Positions 7,570-17,944 of a stretch of 64,000 nucleotides of DNA are shown here, in pieces; the stretch's first letter is position 1, and the number at the start of each line of letters is the position of its first letter. Location of the stretch: the NCBI GenBank assembly GCA_002336975.1, contig DDFA01000016.1, positions 14,672-78,671 on the forward strand, read 5' to 3'. The translations under genes were made by a program, and so were the position numbers. Origin of the DNA: Phyllobacteriaceae bacterium UBA1940 (lineage in GTDB: Bacteria > Pseudomonadota > Alphaproteobacteria > Rhizobiales > Rhizobiaceae). The notes under the pieces were generated by a model. It saw nothing but the letters and a program-made list of their open reading frames with translations, had not been told where the DNA came from and did no database searches.

Positions 7570-10447
7570 TTAGAAGAAGCCGCGGCGCTGCCACCAGCCG
7601 CCCTTCTTGGGCTTCTCCGGCTCGTCGTCCGCTGCCGCTTCCTTGGTCGTCGTGGACTTCACGACGGGCTCGGAGGCGATCTTCGAAAGGTCGCGATTGG
7701 CGCGCACGGGCTTGGCCGGCTCTTCGAGATCGGCGGATGCCTGCTCGACTTCCGGTTCGGCGGGCGTTGCAGCCTCTTCCACGGCGGCCGGAGCGGGCTG
7801 CGCTTCGACTTCGCTGCGGGCAGCTTCATCGGTCACGGCTTCCTCTGCCGCCTTGGCGCGGCTGCGGCGTGCACGCTTCGGCTTTGCGGGTGCTTCCTCG
7901 GCTACGGCTTCAACCGGGGCTTCCTCTGCGGCGACAGCCACTTCGGCCACGGTCACTTCGATGGCTTCTACCGCTTCGGCATCGCCATCTTCATCTTCCG
8001 CGTCATCGGACCCTTCGGCGCCGGCTTCGACCGAGCCATCCTCGGGACGGTTACGGCGGCCGCCACGCTTGCCGCGACGGCGGCGCTTGCGGCGGTCACC
8101 GGCCTCGTCCGCCGTTTCGGCGTCGGCCTTCGTGGTTTCCTGCGCCTCGTCGTCACCATCGGCATCGTCTTCGTCGAGAGCGTCCTCGTCACCAGCCTGT
8201 TCGCCGCCGAAGGACGCGGTATCAGCGCCCTCGCCATTCTCGCGGCCACGACCGCGACGGCGGCGACGGCGCTTGCGCTTGTTGCGGCCGTTTTCGTCGG
8301 AGGAAGGCTGCGACTGGGCTGCGCCTGTGCGGCGGCAGCCGGACGGGCTGCTTCTTCCTCTTCCTCGTCGATCTCTTCCTCGATCACGACGTCGTCGTCT
8401 TCCGGTTCCGGCTCGAAGTGCAGGATCTGCTCGATCTTGACCGGATTCTCGACGGCCTCGCCACGGTCGATGGCGAAAGTGCTGCGCGCCGACATGGGCA
8501 TCGGCCTCGATGATGATGGCGACGCCGAAGCGGCCTTCATAATCGATGATCGTGCCGCGCTTGTGGTTCAGCAGGTAGAGCGCGATGTCAGGCGTGGTGC
8601 GGACGGTGATGTTATGCGTCGTGTTCTTGAGGAGATACTCCTCGATGCCGCGCAGGACATGCAGCGCGACCGACGACTGCGAGCGGACATGGCCCGTGCC
8701 GTTGCAATGCGGGCAGGTCTGCATCGTCGATTCGAGAACCGAGGCGCGGATGCGCTGGCGCGACATTTCGAGCAGGCCGAAATGCGAGATGCGGCCGACC
8801 TGGATGCGCGCGCGGTCGTTCTTGAGATGGTCCTTCAGACGCTTCTCGACGGCCCGGTTGTTGCGCTTCTCCTCCATGTCGATGAAGTCGATGACGACGA
8901 GGCCGGCAAGGTCGCGCAGGCGAAGCTGGCGCGCCACTTCTTCCGCCGCCTCCAGGTTCGTCTGCAGCGCGGTCTCCTCGATGGAGTGTTCGCGCGTCGA
9001 GCGGCCGGAGTTGACGTCGATCGAGACGAGCGCCTCGGTCTGGTTGATGATGATGTAGCCGCCGGACTTCAGCGTCACCTGCGGCTGGAGCATGCGGTCG
9101 AGCTGGGCTTCGATACCCGAACGCGAGAAGATCGGATGCACGTCGCGGTAAGGCTGAACGACCTTCGCATGGCTCGGCATCAGCATCTTCATGAAGGCTT
9201 TCGCTTCGCGGTAGCCTTCCTCGCCGGCAACGACGATCTCGCTGATGTCCTTGTTGTAGAGGTCGCGGATCGAGCGCTTGATGAGCGAGCCTTCCTCATA
9301 GACGAGGCAGGGGGCTGTGGATGGCGAGCGTCAGCGTGCGGACGTTCTCCCAGAGGCGCATCAGATATTCGAAGTCGCGCTTGACCTCGACGCGCGTGCG
9401 GTTCGCGCCGGCGGTGCGAAGGATCACGCCCATGCCCTGCGGAACCTCGAGGTCGCGGGCGATTTCCTTCAGGCGCTTGCGGTCCTGCAGGTTGGTGATC
9501 TTGCGGGAAATACCGCCGCCGCGCGCCGTGTTCGGCATCAGGACGGAGTAGCGGCCGGCGAGCGACAGGTACGTGGTCAGCGCCGCGCCCTTGTTGCCGC
9601 GCTCTTCCTTGGCGACCTGCACGAGCAGGATCTGGCGGCGCTTGATGACTTCCTGGATGCGGTACTGCTTGCGCGGCTTGCGCTGCACGCGATCCGGAAC
9701 CTCTTCCATGGCGTCTTCGGCGCCGACGGATTCGATGACTTCCTTCTCTTCGCCGTTGTGATCGTCGTCATCGTCGTCGTCATCGCGGCGGCGACGGCCG
9801 CGCGAACGTTCGGCGGGCTCGGAGATTTCGTCGGTGTCGACGGCCATGGCCATCGCGCCGCCGGGCGTCTCGTCGTCGCTGCCCTCGGAAGGGGCGGCGG
9901 CTTCTTCGGCGGCCGGGGCTTCTTCCTCGGTCTTCGCCTTGGCCTTGCGGGTGCGGCGCGGCTTCTTCGGCTTTTCGGCCGGAGCCTCTTCGGCGGCAAG
10001 GTCTGCGGTGGCTGCAACGACGTCCGGCTCGGCCGGAGCCTCGGCAACGGTTTCCTCGACGGCGGCGACGGCTTCAATCTCGACGTCGGCCGGCGCTTCG
10101 CTCTCGTCGGAAGCGCGGGTGCCTGTTTCGATCGGCTCGATGTCGTCGTCGCGGCGATGCTCTTCGGCCTCGGCCTTCAGGAGCGCCTGACGGTCGGCGA
10201 GGGGGATCTGGTAGTAATCCGGATGGATTTCGGCGAAGGCCAGGAAGCCGTGGCGGTTGCCGCCGTAATCGACGAAGGCCGCCTGGAGCGACGGTTCGAC
10301 GCGTGTGACCTTGGCAAGGTAGATATTGCCGCGAATCTGCTTCTTGTGTTCGGATTCGAAGTCGAATTCTTCTATGCGGTTCCCGCGTACGACGACAACC
10401 CGCGTCTCTTCAGCGTGAGACGCATCGATAAGCATTTTCTCTGCCAT
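7570..10447 (-). CDS. rne: Ribonuclease E, interrupted by three apparent one-base frameshifts
   Basis: RNase E is the essential endoribonuclease and scaffold of the RNA degradosome. The N-terminal part (10447 to about 9320) has MLIDASHAEETRVVVV and the S1 domain IYLAKVTRVEPSLQAAFVDYG, with a long acidic Ala/Glu insert inside S1 typical of rhizobia. The catalytic part has SIDVNSG and the zinc-link CPHCNGTGH; the tail is a long acidic/basic scaffold region ending WWQRRGFF. The gene reads in three pieces. Dropping T9322 restores LASTAPCLVYEEGS. Dropping one A of 8476-8478 restores HFAIDRGEAVENPVKIEQ. Adding one G at 8316-8318 restores AQPQSQPSSDENG. Since the gene is essential, sequence error is the simplest reading. 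Confidence 0.88.
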
Positions 10448-11083
10448 TTAATTTGAGCTCCTCGGCGCAGCCGCAATCCTGGCGGCAAGCTGTTCCCTGA
10501 AAGGGATGAGCCGGGGGAGGAGAGGGATGCGCCGGATAAGTAAGTTCCCGTCAGGCCACGGTGAGGGGTAAGCGGACGAAGGGCGGTCGGTACGCGAGCG
10601 TCCCGGTGCCTGTTACCCTTCGATAGAATCCGCCGTGACAACATCAACGTCCAACGAGAATGCCAGTGCCATAGACCTATGACGGTCCGATGAAATTACC
10701 CTTTGGTAAGGGCGAGCGGTGGAAATCCACCTTGACTGTTCCGGCCACCGCCGGTTTACGCGATCTAATCGGCCGGGAAAAAGCGGTGCGACGGCGGATG
10801 AAGGCCCGGTTCGGCGCCAAGATCCCGAAGGGGTGGCTGCCTGCTCTAAGCGATTCTATCCCGTCTATTCTTTTTCCCTGATTTTGCTTTTATGGCGGAT
10901 ATGTCACAATGGCAAGGGAAAAGCCAAAAGCGTCATAATCTTGATGGATTTGCCATGATCTGTGCGCCGGGTCCCCGGCATACGCGCCCGGCAAGCTTCG
11001 GTTAACCATATGGGGGCATCTATGGACCTTGTCCAGCGCCGCATAGCGCGGTTTTCACGCGTTTGAACGGACTGCCAGTGGTG
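10448..11083. other. Long divergent intergenic region between rne and the amidase gene
   Basis: About 635 bp with no convincing gene. It should hold the rne leader (minus strand) and the amidase promoter (plus strand). Two tight adjacent hairpins are visible: TTACC-CTTT-GGTAA at 10696-10709 and GGTGG-AAAT-CCACC at 10718-10731, which would lie about 250-280 bases upstream of the rne start. RNase E genes elsewhere are feedback-controlled through structured leaders, so these are candidates, but nothing here proves it. I see no clear -35/-10 pair. Confidence 0.45.
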
Positions 11084-12322
11084 ATGCTAAGCCTTCTGAC
11101 CAAGACCCTTTGTCGCCTTGTCGCGGGCGCGCTCGCCGCCGCCCTTTGTCTTGCGGTCGTGACGCCGGCCTTTGCCGTTTCTGCCGAGGCTGCGCCTCTG
11201 CTCGCCTTCTCCGCCCGTATCGCGGGTGATGATGCCCGCACGCGCGTCGTGATCGATTTCGATCGCAAGCCGGAGTTCAAGGTCCACTACGTCGCCAATC
11301 CCTACCGCGTTCTCATCGACCTGCCCGAGACCGATTTCGGCATCAAGGCGGAAGAGCTGGAGGCGCGCGGCATCTTTTCCGAGATCCGCTACGGCACCAT
11401 GGCAGCCGGCCGCTCGCGCATCGTGCTGACCGCCTCTCGCCCCGTGGGCGTCGTTTTGGCCGAGGTGCAGGAAGAGCAGGGGGCGGCGAGCTATCGTCTC
11501 GTCATCGACGCGGCCATCGTTACCGGTGAGGCCTTCCAGGGGCAGATGGAAAAGCAGAGCTGGCAGGAAGCCGCGCCCGCGACGGGCGAGCAGGCGCCCG
11601 TTCTGCTGCCCGGCAGCCGCCCGGACGGCCCCTTCGTCATCGCGGTCGACGCCGGCCACGGTGGCATCGACAACGGCGCGCGTGGGGGCGCGACCAAGAC
11701 GGAAGAAAAGAACGTCACGCTCGCCTTCGCCAAAGAGCTTGCCGATGCGCTGAACAAGCTGCCCGACACGAAGGCCATTCTGACCCGCGACAAGGACGAG
11801 TTCCTGTCTCTCTCCCAGCGCGTGCAGCTTGCCCGCGCCGAGGGCGCCAACCTGTTGATCTCCATCCATGCCGATACGCTGAAGCAGAAGGATACGCGCG
11901 GCGCGACGGTCTACACCATTTCCGACAAGGCTTCGGATAGCCTGGCCGCAAGTCTCGCCGAGCGGGAAAACCTCTCCGACCAGATCGCCGGCATCGCCTT
12001 CGTCGACGAACCCGCCGAGGTCGCCGATATCCTGCTCGACCTGACGCGCCGGGAAACGCAGGCCTTCTCCATCAATCTCGCCCAGAGCGTCGTCAGCACG
12101 TTCAAGGACGAGGTGCTGCTGATCAACAATCCGCACCGCCATGCCGGTTTCCGCGTGCTGACCGCGCCGGATGTGCCCTCCATCCTGCTCGAGCTCGGCT
12201 TCATGTCGAACAAGGAGGACGAGCAGTTGCTGATCGACCCGGCCTGGCAGAAGAAGGTTGCCGGCCTCGTCGCCAAGGCCGTGGAAGAATACCGCACGAC
12301 CGTTGTCGCCAACGGCGGTTAA
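11084..12322 (+). CDS. amiC: N-acetylmuramoyl-L-alanine amidase with AMIN domain
   Basis: A periplasmic zinc amidase of about 412 residues that cuts the bond between MurNAc and L-Ala during cell separation. It has a signal peptide ending near FAVSAEA, an AMIN targeting domain (RTRVVIDFDRKPEFKVHYVANPYRVLIDLPE), then an Amidase_3 domain with zinc ligands in DAGHGG, the Glu of KTEEKNV and the His of ISIHAD, and the catalytic Glu of LLELGFMSN. I prefer the ATG at 11084; an in-frame TTG at 11063 and a GTG at 11081 are alternatives, none with a good ribosome site. It sits just upstream of the PBP1A gene. The symbol follows rhizobial usage. Confidence 0.88.
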   Translation: MLSLLTKTLCRLVAGALAAALCLAVVTPAFAVSAEAAPLLAFSARIAGDDARTRVVIDFDRKPEFKVHYVANPYRVLIDLPETDFGIKAEELEARGIFSEIRYGTMAAGRSRIVLTASRPVGVVLAEVQEEQGAASYRLVIDAAIVTGEAFQGQMEKQSWQEAAPATGEQAPVLLPGSRPDGPFVIAVDAGHGGIDNGARGGATKTEEKNVTLAFAKELADALNKLPDTKAILTRDKDEFLSLSQRVQLARAEGANLLISIHADTLKQKDTRGATVYTISDKASDSLAASLAERENLSDQIAGIAFVDEPAEVADILLDLTRRETQAFSINLAQSVVSTFKDEVLLINNPHRHAGFRVLTAPDVPSILLELGFMSNKEDEQLLIDPAWQKKVAGLVAKAVEEYRTTVVANGG

Positions 12323-12598
12323 TCCTGTCCTGCGATGCTTGAAGCGCGCTAACGAAGAACATGCTAATACTGCTGTGCCGGAAAAGTGACATCGGCCGTC
12401 ATTGTGCGATGGCGAAGCCATCGGGCATGCTGTAAGCCCTATTTTCCTCACATTCCGATCGCTAGACGGAAGCGGGAAACCGGGGACGACTCGTCTTCGA
12501 CCGGAAGGGCGCAGCGGCTGGATCGGGCTGGTGCGGCATAGGCCGGGCAGCAGTTCTGCCCGATGAATTTATAAGCATAAGGCATCGGTAACTGGCTC

Positions 12599-15046
12599 AT
12601 GATCAGACTGCTTGGATATTTCTTCGGGATTGGCGCCGTGTTCTTCCTCGGCGTGGCGGCAATGGTTGCCCTCTATCTCGGAAGTGTCGCAAAGGATCTC
12701 CCCGATTATGAGGTGCTGAACAGCTACGCGCCGCCGGTGACGACGCGCGTTCACGCTGGCAATGGCGCGCTGATGGCCGAATATGCCCGCGAGCGCCGCC
12801 TCTATCTGCCGATCCAGGCGATCCCGGACCGCGTGAAGGCCGCCTTCCTCTCCGCCGAAGACAAGAATTTCTACCAGCATCCCGGCGTCGACGTGACGGG
12901 CCTGTTCCGCGCCATCGTGGTCAACCTGCAGAACTTCGGCTCGGGCCGCCGCCCGGTCGGCGCATCGACCATCACGCAGCAGGTGGCGAAGAACTTCCTG
13001 CTCTCCTCCGACCAGACCATGGACCGCAAGGTCAAGGAGGCGATCCTCTCCTTCCGCATCGAGCAGGCCTATTCCAAGGACCGCATTCTCGAACTCTATC
13101 TCAACGAGATCTTCTTCGGCCTGAATTCCTACGGCATCGCCGGCGCGGCGCTCACCTATTTCGACAAGTCCGTCACCGAGCTGACCATCGCCGAGACCGC
13201 CTATCTGGCGGCCCTGCCGAAGGGGCCGTCGAACTACCATCCGTTCCGTCGCACGGAAGCCGCTCTCGAGCGCCGCAACTGGGTCATCGACCGTATGGTC
13301 GAGAACGGCTACGTCACCCAGAGCGACGGCGCGGAGGCCAAGACCCAGCCGCTCGGCGTGACGCCACGTCACCGCGGCACCTATCTCTTTGCCTCGGACT
13401 ATTTCTCCGAGGAGGTTCGCCGCCAGATCATCGAGCGCTACGGCGACAACGCACTTTACGAAGGCGGCCTTTCGGTTCGCACTTCGCTCGACCCGCGCAT
13501 CCAGGTCGCGGCCCGCAAGGCCCTGCAGCACGGTCTCATCAACTATGATGAGCGCCGCGGCTTCCACGGCCCGATCAAGAGCATCGAGATCGGCGGCGAC
13601 TGGGGCGTGGAACTCGCCAAGATCGACGCCTTCTCCGACGTGCCGGAATGGAAGCTCGCCGTCGTGCTGGCCGTCGATGACGGCGGCGCGGATATCGGCC
13701 TGCAGCCGAGCAAGGAAGCCTCCGGCAAGGTCGTAGAGGAGCGCGTCACGGGCCGCATCGAGGCCAAGGCGATGAACTGGGCCTATCGTTCCGCCAAGGG
13801 CGACCGCAAGACGGCCAAGTCGCCGGCCGGTGTCTTCGATGTCGGCGACGTCGTCTATGTCGAGCCGATGGAAGGCGGCACCTATCGCCTTCGCCAGCCG
13901 CCGAAGGTGCAGGGCGGCCTCATCGCCATGGACCCGCATACCGGCCGCGTACTCGCCATGGTCGGCGGCTTCTCCTACGGCCAGTCGGAATTCAACCGCG
14001 CGACGCAGGCGATGCGCCAGCCGGGCTCCTCCTTCAAGCCCTTCGTCTATGCGGCGGCGCTTGACAACGGCTATACGCCGGCCTCGGTGGTCATGGACGC
14101 GCCGTTCGAGATCGTCGCCGGCGGCCAGGTCTGGCGCCCGCAGAACTACGGCGGCGGTTCGGCCGGCCCCTCGACGCTGCGCCTCGGCATCGAGCGCTCG
14201 CGTAATCTGATGACGGTGCGCCTGGCCAACGACATGGGCATGAACCTTGTTGCCGAGTATGCCGAGCGCTTCGGCATCTACGACAAGATGCTGCCGGTTC
14301 TCGCCATGTCGCTCGGCTCGGGTGAGACCACGGTGATGCGCATGGTTTCGGCCTATGCCGTGCTTGCCAACGGCGGCAAGCAGATCAAGCCCTCGCTGAT
14401 CGACCGCATTCAGGATCGCTACGGCAAGACCATCTTCCGCCACGAAGAGCGCACCTGCGAGAACTGCAACGCCAGCGATTGGGAAAACCAGCCGGAACCG
14501 GAACTGGTCGACAATCGCGAGCAGGTCCTCGACCCGATGACCGCCTACCAGATCACCTCGATGATGGAAGGCGTCGTCACGCGCGGCACCGCCGCCGGCA
14601 AGATCAAGCTCGACCGCCCGACGGCCGGCAAGACCGGCACGACCAACGACGAGAAGGACGCGTGGTTCGTCGGCTATACGCCGGATCTCGTGGCCGGCCT
14701 CTATATCGGCTTCGACAGCCCGGCCCCGCTCGGCCGCGGCGGCACCGGCGGCTCGCTTTCCGCGCCGATCTTCAACGAGTTCATGCAGGCTGCTGTGGAG
14801 GGTACGCGCCCGACGAAGTTCATCGTGCCCGAGGGCATGCAGTTCATCGCCGTCAACCGCAAGACCGGCATGCAGGCCTATGAGGGCGATCCGGACACGA
14901 TCATGGAAGCCTTCAAGCCCGGCACCGGCCCGGCCGACGTCTTCTCGGTCATCGGCGGTGACGAATATGCGACCCCAGAGGAAATCCTGAACAGCTCGCC
15001 GCAGGCCAATCAGGCCGTGACCGGTGGCAGCGGCGGCCTGTTCTGA
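12599..15046 (+). CDS. mrcA: Penicillin-binding protein 1A (bifunctional class A PBP)
   Basis: An 815-residue inner-membrane enzyme that polymerises and cross-links peptidoglycan. Membrane anchor at residues about 4-26. The glycosyltransferase domain (GT51) shows AEDKNFYQHPGVD with the catalytic Glu, then STITQQVAKN. An OB-like insert lies in the middle. The transpeptidase domain has the catalytic SSFK near residue 477 within QPGSSFKPF, the second motif SRN near 537, and KTGTT near 677. Length and order fit alphaproteobacterial PBP1A, with the ATG at 12599. It is followed by a strong stem-loop. Confidence 0.95.
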   Translation: MIRLLGYFFGIGAVFFLGVAAMVALYLGSVAKDLPDYEVLNSYAPPVTTRVHAGNGALMAEYARERRLYLPIQAIPDRVKAAFLSAEDKNFYQHPGVDVTGLFRAIVVNLQNFGSGRRPVGASTITQQVAKNFLLSSDQTMDRKVKEAILSFRIEQAYSKDRILELYLNEIFFGLNSYGIAGAALTYFDKSVTELTIAETAYLAALPKGPSNYHPFRRTEAALERRNWVIDRMVENGYVTQSDGAEAKTQPLGVTPRHRGTYLFASDYFSEEVRRQIIERYGDNALYEGGLSVRTSLDPRIQVAARKALQHGLINYDERRGFHGPIKSIEIGGDWGVELAKIDAFSDVPEWKLAVVLAVDDGGADIGLQPSKEASGKVVEERVTGRIEAKAMNWAYRSAKGDRKTAKSPAGVFDVGDVVYVEPMEGGTYRLRQPPKVQGGLIAMDPHTGRVLAMVGGFSYGQSEFNRATQAMRQPGSSFKPFVYAAALDNGYTPASVVMDAPFEIVAGGQVWRPQNYGGGSAGPSTLRLGIERSRNLMTVRLANDMGMNLVAEYAERFGIYDKMLPVLAMSLGSGETTVMRMVSAYAVLANGGKQIKPSLIDRIQDRYGKTIFRHEERTCENCNASDWENQPEPELVDNREQVLDPMTAYQITSMMEGVVTRGTAAGKIKLDRPTAGKTGTTNDEKDAWFVGYTPDLVAGLYIGFDSPAPLGRGGTGGSLSAPIFNEFMQAAVEGTRPTKFIVPEGMQFIAVNRKTGMQAYEGDPDTIMEAFKPGTGPADVFSVIGGDEYATPEEILNSSPQANQAVTGGSGGLF

Positions 15047-15064
15047 TCCAGCCGATCCTTTTGC

Positions 15065-15110
15065 GAGGGCGGGCGCGGGGCTTTACATCCGCGCCCGCCC
15101 TCTCTATTTC
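15065..15110 (+). terminator. Strong stem-loop after mrcA
   Basis: A 14-bp perfect stem, GAGGGCGGGCGCGG (15065-15078) with CCGCGCCCGCCCTC (15089-15102), 10-base loop, followed by a pyrimidine-rich tail. It starts 19 bp after the mrcA stop and lies before prfB. Confidence 0.75.
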
Positions 15111-15146
15111 GGGGCCACCGAAACCTGAAGCATCGAAGAAACGGAC

Positions 15147-16278
15147 ATGCGCGCGGAAATCGAGAATATCGTGGACGAAATCAAGCAGGCCATAAGCCTG
15201 CTGAGGAGGCATCTTTGACTGGGATCAGGCGGTAAGACGACTGGACTGGTTGAACAACAAGGCAGAGGACCCCAACCTCTGGAACGATGCCCAGGAAGCC
15301 CAGAAGCTGATGCGCGAGCGCCAGCAGCTGGACGAAAGCATCAATGGCGTGAAAGCCATCGAGCAGCAGCTCCGGGACAATATCGAACTCATCGAAATGG
15401 GTGAGGAAGAGGGCGACGATTCCGTCGTCAAGGACGCCGAGGACGCGCTGAAGGCCGTCAAGGTCGAGGCCGCGCGCAAGCAGGTCGAGGCCATGCTTTC
15501 GGGCGAGGCGGACACCAACGACACCTATCTCGAAGTGCATTCCGGCGCCGGCGGCACGGAAAGCCAGGACTGGGCGAACATGCTCCTGCGCATGTACACC
15601 CGCTGGGCCGAGCGTTCGGGCTACAAGGTGGAACTGCTGGAAGTCCACGACGGCGAAGAGGCCGGCATCAAGTCCGCGACGCTCCTCGTCAAGGGCCACA
15701 ACGCCTATGGCTGGCTGAAGACGGAATCGGGCGTGCATCGCCTCGTCCGCATCTCGCCCTATGACAGCAATGCGCGGCGTCACACCTCGTTCTCGTCGAT
15801 CTGGGTCTATCCGGTCGTCGACGATTCGATCAACATCGAGGTGAATGAGAGCGATTGCCGTATCGACACCTACCGTTCGTCGGGCGCCGGCGGCCAGCAC
15901 GTCAACACGACCGACTCGGCCGTGCGCATCACGCACATCCCGACCGGCATCGTGGTCGCCTGCCAGCAGGAGCGTTCGCAGCACAAGAACCGCGCCAAGG
16001 CGTGGGACATGCTGCGCGCCCGCCTCTACGAGCAGGAACTGAAGAAGCGTGAGGACGCCGCCAACGCCGAAGCCGCCTCCAAGACGGATATCGGCTGGGG
16101 TCACCAGATCCGCTCCTACGTCCTCCAGCCTTATCAGCTGGTCAAGGACCTGCGGACCGGCGTCGAAAGCACGGCTCCGTCCGACGTGCTCGATGGCGAA
16201 CTCAACGAGTTCATGGAAGCCGCGCTCGCCCACCGCGTCAATGGCGGCGCCGATGCGGTCGTGGACGACCTGAGCTGA
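15147..16278 (+). CDS. prfB: Peptide chain release factor 2, with programmed +1 frameshift
   Basis: RF2 ends translation at UAA and UGA. The first 23 codons run from the ATG at 15147 to CTT at 15213-15215 and meet an in-frame TGA at 15216. A +1 shift continues in the frame starting GAC at 15217 and gives a protein of about 376 residues. RF2 hallmarks are present: an N-terminal helical domain, the codon-recognition region with [13 protein letters not shown], and the peptidyl-hydrolase motif [17 protein letters not shown] containing GGQ. The long open frame alone lacks a proper start, which supports the recoding reading. Confidence 0.95.
15204..15219 (+). promoter_or_regulatory. prfB programmed +1 frameshift site
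   Basis: Internal Shine-Dalgarno-like AGGAGG at 15204-15209, a 3-base spacer (CAT), slippery CTT (15213-15215), then TGA C (15216-15219). This is the classic RF2 autoregulation site: when RF2 is scarce, the ribosome pauses at TGA and slips +1. Spacing is the same as in the well-studied E. coli site. Confidence 0.93.
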
Positions 16279-16302
16279 GATTGCCGGAAATGAAATGGAT
16301 GA

Positions 16303-16325
16303 CGGGCGCTTCGGCGCCCGTTTTC
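16303..16325 (+). terminator. Terminator after prfB
   Basis: Hairpin CGGGCGC-TTCG-GCGCCCG at 16303-16320 with a UUCG tetraloop, followed by TTTT. It sits 25 bp after the prfB stop, at the border with a convergent gene. Confidence 0.8.
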
Positions 16326-16815
16326 AGTTGGTGGCCCGCTCCACCTTGATCTCGCCGAGATCGTCGATCAGCACGGTCCAGCTTTCCGGCTCCGCCGCCT
16401 TCGGATCCGTCTTCAGATAGACTGTCGCGAAGAGGCCCGGCTGCGCTGTGATGCCCGACGAATTTTCCGGGCGGATATCCGTCACATAGGGCTTCAGCGC
16501 CGAAAACTCCTCCAGCACCGTCGAGGAGGCGACTTTCGGGCCGTTTGCGGTGGCTTCGATTTGCTGGAGATGGATTTCGGCCGTGCCGTCGGGCTGGCGC
16601 TCGGCGATCAGCTTGTAGTAGCCGCGCCGCATGTCGGCCTTTTCGTCGCTTTTGCCCGTTTCGGCCCTGGTCGCTTCGGTATCTCCGGCCGGCTCTTCCC
16701 AGAAGCCGGTGCTGACCACGAAGGTGATTGTTTCCGCGACGGGTGAAGGGCTTTCGGCCGATGCCGTGCCGGCGAGGAGAAGGAAGGCGAGGGCGGCAAG
16801 CATGTGCCGTTTCAT
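16324..16815 (-). CDS. Secreted protein of unknown function
   Basis: A 163-residue protein with a clear Sec signal peptide (MKRHMLAALAFLLLAGTASA, cleavage after residue 20). The mature part is acidic, without cysteines, and contains YYKLIAERQPDGTAEIHLQQIE, which suggests beta strands. I do not recognise a domain. It lies between prfB and nadK, convergent with prfB and 31 bp downstream of nadK on the same strand, so it may be co-transcribed with nadK. Confidence 0.7.
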   Translation of the reverse strand: MKRHMLAALAFLLLAGTASAESPSPVAETITFVVSTGFWEEPAGDTEATRAETGKSDEKADMRRGYYKLIAERQPDGTAEIHLQQIEATANGPKVASSTVLEEFSALKPYVTDIRPENSSGITAQPGLFATVYLKTDPKAAEPESWTVLIDDLGEIKVERATN

Positions 16816-16846
16816 GGCGAACTCCTGTCCTGGACGCGTCGCAGCC

Positions 16847-17620
16847 TCAGTAATCGAATTGTTCGGCGAGAATCCGGTCGGACCAGGAATGATCCGGATC
16901 CGAGAGGATGCGTGCCGAAAGGCCGGCCGATTCGGCGATGCGCACGGAGATGACCGATTTGACCTCGGTATTGTCGGCGACCGCGTTGACCGGCCGCTTT
17001 TCCGCCTCCAGCACTTCGATCTCCACCGTCACCTTGTTCGGCAGCAACGCGCCACGCCAGCGGCGGGGCCGAAAGGCGCTGACCGGCGTCAAGGCAAGAA
17101 GCGGCGCTTCCAGCGGCAGGATGGGACCATGGGCGGACAGGTTATAGGCCGTGGAGCCGGCCGGCGTCGCCAGCAGCAGGCCGTCGCAGATGAGTTCCTC
17201 CAGCCTGACGCGGCCGTCCACGCTGACGCGCAGCTTGGCCGCCTGGTAGGACTGGCGGAACAGGTAGACCTCGTTGATGGCAAGCGCCCGGCGTTCCTGG
17301 CCACTTGCATCGTTCGTTATCATTTCGAGGGGGCGGAAAGCGTTTTCCACCGCGGCATCGATGCGTTCCGGCAGGGCCTTCGCATCGTAGCGGTTCATCA
17401 GGAAGCCGATGGAGCCGCGGTTCATGCCGTAGACGCGCTTGCCGGAATTCATCGTCGTGTGCAGCGTCTGCAGCATGAAGCCGTCGCCGCCGAGCGCGAC
17501 GATCACGTCGGCCTCCTCCGGGTCGGTATTGCCGTAGATGGCAATCAGATCGTCGCGCGCTTCCTGCGCTTCGGGCGCCTGCGAGGCGACGAAGGAGAGG
17601 GAGGTGAAGTTACGCGTCAT
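16847..17620 (-). CDS. nadK: NAD kinase
   Basis: A 257-residue cytosolic enzyme that phosphorylates NAD to NADP. The GGDG motif is at residues 44-47 (VALGGDGFML), followed by GMNRGSIGFLMN, the NE pair in LAINEVYLFRQS, and the substrate loop DGLLLATPAGSTAYNLSAHGPILP. The start at 17620 (MTRNFTSLSF) fits the family length; the longer upstream reading adds 20 unrelated residues. Confidence 0.94.
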   Translation of the reverse strand: MTRNFTSLSFVASQAPEAQEARDDLIAIYGNTDPEEADVIVALGGDGFMLQTLHTTMNSGKRVYGMNRGSIGFLMNRYDAKALPERIDAAVENAFRPLEMITNDASGQERRALAINEVYLFRQSYQAAKLRVSVDGRVRLEELICDGLLLATPAGSTAYNLSAHGPILPLEAPLLALTPVSAFRPRRWRGALLPNKVTVEIEVLEAEKRPVNAVADNTEVKSVISVRIAESAGLSARILSDPDHSWSDRILAEQFDY

Positions 17621-17749
17621 GCCCTGTTTCCCGCATCCTCGCTGCAAAGTCTCGCCCGGGGGGGCCGGTCTTTGTCGCATGCCTTTACGGCATGCGCATC
17701 TGAAAAATGTGACAGTGCCGGGTGAGCGAACGGCGATCGTCGCCGGATA

Positions 17750-17944
17750 TCAGGACTGGCGGTGCTTTGCCTGCGCTTCGAGGCCCTTGAGCACGGCCTG
17801 ACCGGCTGCAGCCGCCTGGAGCGGATTGGCGAAGGGGCCGTTCACCGGATAGGTCACGCCGCGATAGGTCAGGGCGAAGAAATAGCGCCCCTTGCTGTCC
17901 TTCTCCACCGTGACCTTGGTGGTCGGATCCTTGTCTGCCGTCAC
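17750..17944 (-). CDS. Small conserved-looking protein of unknown function
   Basis: A 64-residue protein starting with GTG, preceded by a perfect GGAGG about 7-11 bases upstream, which decides the start. The core KGRYFFALTYRGVTYPVNGPFANP looks like a short beta hairpin unit followed by an alpha helix (PLQAAAAGQAVLKGLEAQ). No signal peptide or membrane segment. It lies alone between nadK and an NTF2-like gene on the other strand. Function unknown. Confidence 0.6.
   Translation of the reverse strand: MTADKDPTTKVTVEKDSKGRYFFALTYRGVTYPVNGPFANPLQAAAAGQAVLKGLEAQAKHRQS

Noticed and set aside
7607-8440. Long plus-strand frames opposite the RNase E tail
   Set aside because: Ser/Ala/Arg-rich antisense shadows of the acidic/basic scaffold region; no start signals.
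10690-10881. 63-residue frame in the rne-amidase intergenic region
   Set aside because: No ribosome site, atypical composition, and it overlaps two tight hairpins likely to belong to the rne leader.
11041-11083. Earlier start (TTG 11063) for the amidase
   Set aside because: The seven added residues bring no ribosome site; ATG at 11084 gives a normal signal peptide. Left as uncertain rather than excluded.
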